Source: Syntrophales bacterium (GTDB taxonomy: Bacteria > Desulfobacterota > Syntrophia > Syntrophales > UBA2210). From it: 21,579 nt of DNA. Positions within the stretch are counted from its first letter, which is position 1. Each line of letters begins with the position of its first letter. Below are positions 17,904 to 21,579 of this stretch, piece after piece. The stretch covers positions 1 through 21,579 of the forward strand of contig JALNXD010000048.1 of assembly GCA_023230565.1 (NCBI GenBank), given 5' to 3'. The notes under the pieces were generated by a model. The model ran no database searches and was not told where the DNA came from. It saw only the letters and a program-made list of their open reading frames with translations. Position numbers and translations under genes: made by a program.

Positions 17904-18383
17904 CTAGAGATTGCGCGGCCGCACACGTTGTATGAATTCCAATGTCTCGCCGCCGGATGCGGCCATTGTTATGGTAATTTCCACAATCTTCCGAGTGGCC
18001 GCCCAGGCGCTCTCACGCGCTCCGTCATAGGTATCATAGTAGCCGAGTTCCAAATCGCTCACTCTGTCCGTTAAAATATCTCCGTCATAGGTAATCGTGT
18101 TTCCCGCAAGCGCAACGGTATGCACATGCAGGGTCCCTGCCCTGTACGATGAAAAGGTAATAGAAGTTGCATCAGCCGTGGTAACCGAATGCAAGTTATT
18201 TAATTCCCTTATAAGTTTTGCCATTGCAAGCTGTCCTTTCTGCACGATGGCTATATTACCTTTTGCGAAAACAAATCCCTGCACCACCGAAACAATTCCT
18301 ATCCCGGCCGCAGTGGCTATTATTCCGACCATAGTAAGGACAACAATGACTTCAATCAGAGTAAAACCCTTTTGTCCAGTCAT
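17904..18383 (-). CDS. Prepilin C (PilW/GspJ-like minor pseudopilin)
   Basis: About 159 residues from ATG 18383 (MTGQKGFTLIEVIVVLTMVG), chosen because AAGGTGG lies 7 nt upstream and it gives a short basic leader cut after G6. An open frame back to 18476 adds 31 unlikely residues. After the hydrophobic helix (about 7-28) comes a helical stretch (GNIAIVQKGQLAMAKLIREL), then a beta-rich head ending VEITITMAASGGETLEFIQR. It would be processed by prepilin peptidase and join the tip or initiation complex of a type IV pilus or type II secretion pseudopilus. A gap of about 95 bp separates it from the preceding gene. Its first 60 residues closely resemble the gene at 21383. Confidence 0.8.
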   Translation of the reverse strand: MTGQKGFTLIEVIVVLTMVGIIATAAGIGIVSVVQGFVFAKGNIAIVQKGQLAMAKLIRELNNLHSVTTADATSITFSSYRAGTLHVHTVALAGNTITYDGDILTDRVSDLELGYYDTYDGARESAWAATRKIVEITITMAASGGETLEFIQRVRPRNL

Positions 18384-18478
18384 ACGTTTCCACCTTTGTT
18401 CTTCCCTCTCCCCTGGTGAGCCCTGCCGGAAGGGGATTAAAGAAGGGGAAGATTTTTTAACTACGGCTGATTCCATTG

Positions 18479-19003
18479 CTACTGTACAAAAATAACTGTA
18501 AGAGATTCATCTTGCTCATTTTTTATTGTTACCTTCAATATATTCGGCGGATCGCCTTCGGCGAGAGCGGTTTCATTCTGGCCGGTGAACTTGATGAATC
18601 TATTCTCGACAACTCCATACTGCCCGTAGGAATTGCTCTGATTGCTTCCTTCAGCGCCTATCCGCGCCTGAAGGCCCGGTAAGCTCGACGAATAATTCTC
18701 AAGATAATCCGCGGTTATGTTTTCCATTACCCTCTGCAGAGCGAAACTCTTCTGCAAGCGGAATACAGGCACTGCACTGTGCGTCATCGAGGTGCCGAAA
18801 TACTGATACATTGCAGCACTGAGGATCGCAACGACAGCAAGCGTCACGATGAGCTCAATAAGTGTGAAGCCGGCAGCAGCACAAATGGTCAAATCCTTGC
18901 CTTTGATACCTGATAATGTAAATCTTTGTTGCATATTTTTGAAAATCATTGATGTGGCAAGTTTCCTGTTTACATTGTCAATAATGATTTTATCGGATGT
19001 CAC
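18479..19003 (-). CDS. Prepilin B (minor pseudopilin with an unusually long leader)
   Basis: 174 residues. The type III signal AGFTLIELIVTLAVVAILSA places cleavage after G45, giving a leader of about 45 residues, much longer than the usual 5-25; an internal start (M20 or M24) would still leave over 20. No lysine or arginine directly precedes the glycine. The start ATG 19003 overlaps the stop of gene A as ATGA, so the two are translationally coupled. The mature protein has the helix (46-68), then QKSFALQRVMENITADYLEN and a beta head ending NILKVTIKNEQDESLTVIFV. It is homologous to the gene at 20840, with matching MYQYFGTSMTHSAVPVFRLQ and VYAYMGSSLTNSVFPVVWLN segments. Confidence 0.82.
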   Translation of the reverse strand: MTSDKIIIDNVNRKLATSMIFKNMQQRFTLSGIKGKDLTICAAAGFTLIELIVTLAVVAILSAAMYQYFGTSMTHSAVPVFRLQKSFALQRVMENITADYLENYSSSLPGLQARIGAEGSNQSNSYGQYGVVENRFIKFTGQNETALAEGDPPNILKVTIKNEQDESLTVIFVQ

Positions 19004-19458
19004 TGGATAAATCCTGTATGTTTAGTGATCCGTATGGACTGCGATCCGCCTCCTCCTGAAAGGGTGATTGAAATATCGGAGTCGCCGGGACTCCCCCACT
19101 CATCAAAGATTACCGTCGTTCCGGAAACGGAATATCCCGAAGGCAGCGCATGTGTTGACGAATCCTCATTCGGCAGGCTGTGGGGCCAGACTTCCCCGTC
19201 TCTCAATACTGTATAAGAATTGCCGTCAAACCTTACGCTCCAGGGTACATTGTCGCTCAGCGCCCTGTATTGCACAAACCGGAGGTGTGATTTCAAAATA
19301 TCCATCTCCGAGTAAAGCGCAAAGGATGCCTGTGAAAGAACCACTCCAACAGCAACCACCGCAACAATGCCGAGAACGACGATGACGGCAATAATCTCGA
19401 TAAAGGTAAAACCTTTCTGCCGTAAGGAAATTTCTTTTTTGATTCCGGTTCTCTTCAC
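19000..19458 (-). CDS. Prepilin A (GspH/FimT-like pseudopilin)
   Basis: 152 residues from GTG 19458, with AAGGG 7 nt upstream. The leader MKRTGIKKEISLRQKG is cut after G16, followed by FTFIEIIAVIVVLGIVAVVA. The sequence SHLRFVQYRALSDNVPWSVR and the short beta head ending SIRITKHTGFIQ fit the GspH/FimT fold of minor pseudopilins, which prime assembly of the pilus or secretion pseudopilus in the inner membrane. First gene of the minus-strand operon, divergent from the operon beginning at 19784. Its counterpart there is the gene at 20373, which ends VLITQNTGYIP. Confidence 0.82.
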   Translation of the reverse strand: MKRTGIKKEISLRQKGFTFIEIIAVIVVLGIVAVVAVGVVLSQASFALYSEMDILKSHLRFVQYRALSDNVPWSVRFDGNSYTVLRDGEVWPHSLPNEDSSTHALPSGYSVSGTTVIFDEWGSPGDSDISITLSGGGGSQSIRITKHTGFIQ

Positions 19459-19783
19459 ACGTGTGCCCTTTGTGATGCTTTCACAATCTGTTTAAACAAT
19501 ATACAGGTAAATCAGAGAAAAGTCACATTCATAGTGAAAAGTGACAAGACCTGCAAAAAGTTATGTACTTTTTCCTTTTATATGTGACTTTTTCTGAACA
19601 CAATTGTATATCCCTGTAAAGAAACCTTTACAGAGATTCAAGTGATCACTGGAAAAGAATAAAAAAACAAGTCATTGTTTCGAAAACAGGAATCTACACC
19701 TATCAAATAAACACTGAACTTGGTATCGGCTTTAATGGCGATAGGACCCAAATCGACTTTAACGAAAGCTTCAATCGAAGAAA
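19459..19783. promoter_or_regulatory. Divergent intergenic control region with several inverted repeats
   Basis: 325 bp between two divergent prepilin operons. It contains the palindrome TGTTTAAACA (19489-19498), an outer inverted repeat GAAAAGTCACAT (19517-19528) with ATGTGACTTTTTC (19582-19594), a nested hairpin AAAAAGT/ACTTTTT (19555-19561 with 19567-19573), and an 8-bp hairpin CTGTAAAG/CTTTACAG (19614-19621 with 19626-19633). Both operon promoters must lie here or nearby, but I find no strong -35/-10 or sigma-54 match. The nested repeats look like a binding site for a dimeric regulator acting on both operons. Confidence 0.45.
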
Positions 19784-20371
19784 ATGGAAGAATTCAAACA
19801 TATTATTGACCGTATCGAGGGCATGCCGAAGGTTTTGCCGCCGGCGGACTTTACTGATAAAGTCATGGATAGAATTGCCTGCGCTCACCGGGAAAAGAAT
19901 TATCTTAAACGATCTTTAAGGGGGACGGCGGGCAGAGTATCTGCCAGAGTAGAATTCACCAAAAGCGAATGCTCTCTCTTTTTTTTCATGGCAGGCGTTT
20001 TTCATCTCATTCTGGCATCGATTCTTTTTATGGGATTCGAAAAAATTTTCTGTATGTATCCTGATGCCTTATGGATCATCTCTCAGCCTGCGATTTCCCT
20101 TTTGACGGCCTTCGGTTTTATCTCTCTGGGCGTGCTTTTGTACAAAAAAAATGTGAACGCAGTAAAAACCGCCCAGATCGGCATTGCAGCCTATATCGCA
20201 TTCGTAATAATCAACGGCCTTGCAATCCACCGGCATTTTGACATTCCCCTAATTATGGTGATGTTTCTTTCTTTCACTGTGGGTGGCATTCTCGTGGGAA
20301 TTATTTTGGGTATACTGGTGCACCGTTGTGAAAAACCTTCGGCCCATGACGGATATATGGAGACTTTTTAA
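19784..20371 (+). CDS. Four-helix membrane protein of unknown function
   Basis: 195 residues. A soluble N-terminus (1-60) with MEEFKHIIDRIEGMPKVLPP and ADFTDKVMDRI resembles the start of anti-sigma-factor-like proteins (PxDFTxxVM), but there is no zinc-binding HxxxCxxC and no sigma factor gene adjacent. Four hydrophobic segments follow at about 63-84, 96-120, 130-149 and 153-179, consistent with an inner-membrane protein. It is the first gene of the plus-strand prepilin operon and stops 1 bp before the A' prepilin start, so it is very likely co-transcribed and may regulate or anchor pilus assembly. The opposite operon has no counterpart within this window. I do not recognise the family. Confidence 0.7.
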   Translation: MEEFKHIIDRIEGMPKVLPPADFTDKVMDRIACAHREKNYLKRSLRGTAGRVSARVEFTKSECSLFFFMAGVFHLILASILFMGFEKIFCMYPDALWIISQPAISLLTAFGFISLGVLLYKKNVNAVKTAQIGIAAYIAFVIINGLAIHRHFDIPLIMVMFLSFTVGGILVGIILGILVHRCEKPSAHDGYMETF

Positions 20372-20372
20372 C

Positions 20373-20843
20373 ATGAATATATGCAGACGGCGCAATTCCG
20401 GATTTACCATGATCGAGATTATTGCAATATTGGTGGTAATCGGAATCGTCGGCGTTACCGTAGTGGGGCGCCAGATATCCTACAATACGGAGCTTCACTC
20501 TCAGACACGTAATGTGAAAACCCATATCCGTTATGCTCAAAGCCTCTGCATGAATTCAGACAGAGCATGGGGAATATGCTGTGACGGCAGCAACTACTGG
20601 CTTTTTAAAAACGGCAGCACGGGGGATCAAGTGATGCTTCCGGGAGAGGATTCCGTTCAAGTCGATCTTTCCGACAAGGGAATCAACATGGGCGCTTTCA
20701 CCATATCTTTTACTGAAAAAGGAATCCCCTGCACTGATGCCGGTGCAACTGCCGCCCAGAGCGGAAACAGAACGATCAGTATCTCCGCAGGAGGCGATTC
20801 GGAATCTGTACTTATTACGCAGAACACAGGATATATCCCATGA
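20373..20843 (+). CDS. Prepilin A' (GspH/FimT-like pseudopilin)
   Basis: 156 residues from ATG 20373 (MNICRRRNSGFTMIEIIAIL), with GGAG 10 nt upstream; the open frame reaches back to 20283 inside the preceding gene, which is rejected. The leader is cut after G10. The head has THIRYAQSLCMNSDRAWGIC and DGSNYWLFKNG, aligning with VQYRALSDNVPWSVRFDGN and SYTVLRDG of prepilin A, and ends TISISAGGDSESVLITQNTG. Several cysteines (C34-type positions in the head, including ICCDG) could form disulfides, absent in prepilin A. It overlaps the next gene by 4 bp (ATGA). Confidence 0.82.
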   Translation: MNICRRRNSGFTMIEIIAILVVIGIVGVTVVGRQISYNTELHSQTRNVKTHIRYAQSLCMNSDRAWGICCDGSNYWLFKNGSTGDQVMLPGEDSVQVDLSDKGINMGAFTISFTEKGIPCTDAGATAAQSGNRTISISAGGDSESVLITQNTGYIP

Positions 20844-21379
20844 ATAGGATAAATACCAGACATTACAACTCTTTTCAGGATCCAATCTCTCCTTGTTCAT
20901 TAACAGGAGGAGATTCGGGTGGCAGCGATACGCAAAACCGCAAAACCATACTACGTTGCCACAAGGGATTTTCTCTCATTGAGCTTATTGTAAGCCTCGT
21001 AATTGTCGGTATCATGTCCGCAGTCGTCTACGCCTATATGGGAAGCAGTTTGACTAACAGCGTCTTTCCCGTCGTCTGGCTGAACGATGCCCAAACGGCA
21101 AATTCGGTAATGGAACAAATCAAGGCCGATTATGATGAAGAATTTCCTTCGCATGCAGGTTCCATTGACCCTTGGATTGAAAGTTTCTTCGACAACGTTA
21201 TAAAAACATCCAGTTATGCCTCTGAAGTGGATTCAATTGAAACGGAGTTGAGCAAATTTACATTTAATGAAAACTCATCTGAGTGGGAATGGGAAGATCC
21301 TTGCACAGAAAATTGTAACTACCTTAGGGTTACTGTCACAAAGGGCCTGCAAAAGGTAATAGCAGTGTTTTCGGAGTAG
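20840..21379 (+). CDS. Prepilin B' (minor pseudopilin with a long leader)
   Basis: 179 residues. A leader of 43 residues precedes G|FSLIELIVSLVIVGIMSAVV; the leader is polar and glycine/serine-rich (SLTGGDSGGSDTQNRK). The mature part has VYAYMGSSLTNSVFPVVWLN, then a helix (ANSVMEQIKADYDEEF) and a beta head with CTENCNYLRVTVTKGLQKV. It matches prepilin B segment by segment, including the ATGA overlap with the upstream A-type gene and the unusual leader length. Likely a minor pilin or pseudopilin inserted in the inner membrane by its uncleaved helix and processed by prepilin peptidase. Confidence 0.82.
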   Translation: MNRINTRHYNSFQDPISPCSLTGGDSGGSDTQNRKTILRCHKGFSLIELIVSLVIVGIMSAVVYAYMGSSLTNSVFPVVWLNDAQTANSVMEQIKADYDEEFPSHAGSIDPWIESFFDNVIKTSSYASEVDSIETELSKFTFNENSSEWEWEDPCTENCNYLRVTVTKGLQKVIAVFSE

Positions 21380-21382
21380 AGG

Positions 21383-21579
21383 ATGGCAGAAAAAGATAAA
21401 TGCCAGATAAAAGAGAATCTTGGCTTCACCCTTATCGAGGTAATCGTCACCCTGGTTCTCGTAGGAATTCTTGCGGCCACTGCGGGTATGGGAATCGTCT
21501 CCAGCGTGACCGGCTATCTTATGGCGCAGGAAAATGCCACAGTCTCCCAAAAAGCGGAATTGACGCTTCGCAGAATTAC
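21383..21579 (+). CDS. Prepilin C' (PilW/GspJ-like), cut by the window end
   Basis: The open frame starts at ATG 21383, 3 bp after the B' stop, with GGAG (in GGAGTAGAGG) upstream. It reads MAEKDKCQIKENLGFTLIEV, then IVTLVLVGILAATAGMGIVS and SVTGYLMAQENATVSQKAEL, and runs off the end after 65 codons. Cleavage is expected after G14. It matches prepilin C (GFTLIEVIVVLTMVGIIATA, AGIGIVSVVQGFVFAKGN) closely, completing the mirrored A-B-C order. Confidence 0.85.
   Translation, partial: MAEKDKCQIKENLGFTLIEVIVTLVLVGILAATAGMGIVSSVTGYLMAQENATVSQKAELTLRRI

Noticed and set aside
18400..18470. C- and G-rich stretch with CCCCT/AGGGG pairing between prepilins C and B
   Set aside because: The stem is only 5 bp with a 16-nt loop and no T run; not supported as a terminator or repeat.
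19470..19486. CRP-like palindrome TTGTGA-TCACAA upstream of prepilin A
   Set aside because: The half-sites are separated by 5 nt instead of the 6 needed within TGTGA-N6-TCACA, and it lies only 12 bp from the start codon.
19640..19783. Possible riboswitch before the membrane protein gene
   Set aside because: Only small 4-bp hairpins (CTTTAACGAAAG, CTTCAATCGAAG) are visible and no c-di-GMP or other known riboswitch core could be matched.

Overview
The window is about 21.6 kb of a Gram-negative bacterial chromosome. The evidence is a periplasmic-type solute-binding protein, type IV pilus/type II secretion prepilins, a RAYT-type transposase with REP-like hairpins, and moderate GC. The style recalls Desulfobacterota (former Deltaproteobacteria) or a related phylum, but nothing here fixes the taxon.

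Layout. (1) 1-2147 is worn accessory DNA: the end of a probable IS21-like element has cut off the 5' end of a branched-chain amino-acid-type binding protein gene, followed by an IS3-family remnant with an intact orfA, a broken orfB and one terminal inverted repeat. (2) 2212-10800 is a minus-strand defence operon, transcribed mrr-like endonuclease, hsdM, hsdS, rayT (broken), rhuM (broken), hsdR. The five genes from hsdM to hsdR overlap one another by 4-11 bp. REP-like hairpins related to RAYT elements lie inside the coding sequences of both rayT and hsdM. (3) 11088-11286 holds terminator-like hairpins and a tRNA-Leu(UAA) whose 3' end faces the defence operon, a plausible island integration point. 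(4) 11608-16418 is a plus-strand metabolic cluster: a promoter, a GH13_18 sugar phosphorylase (glucosylglycerate/sucrose phosphorylase type), and two tandem paralogous MTA/SAH-deaminase-type amidohydrolases, ending in a perfect 28-bp-stem palindrome that also holds the stop codon of the convergent gene. (5) 16431-21579 holds two divergent prepilin operons that mirror each other: A-B-C-PilX-like on the minus strand, and a membrane protein plus A'-B'-C' on the plus strand, with C' cut by the window edge.

How the parts work together. HsdM and HsdS form the modification enzyme and HsdR adds ATP-driven cleavage. The Mrr-like nuclease is a second restriction activity placed first in the operon. RhuM and RAYT are passengers or accessories, and each carries a frameshift in this copy. 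The prepilins look like minor pilins/pseudopilins of a pilus or secretion machine whose core genes are outside the window. The strongest unusual observations are the RAYT embedded by ATGA overlap in a type I restriction operon, the in-frame REP pairs in rayT and hsdM, the palindrome shared by two convergent genes, and the mirrored duplicate prepilin operons.
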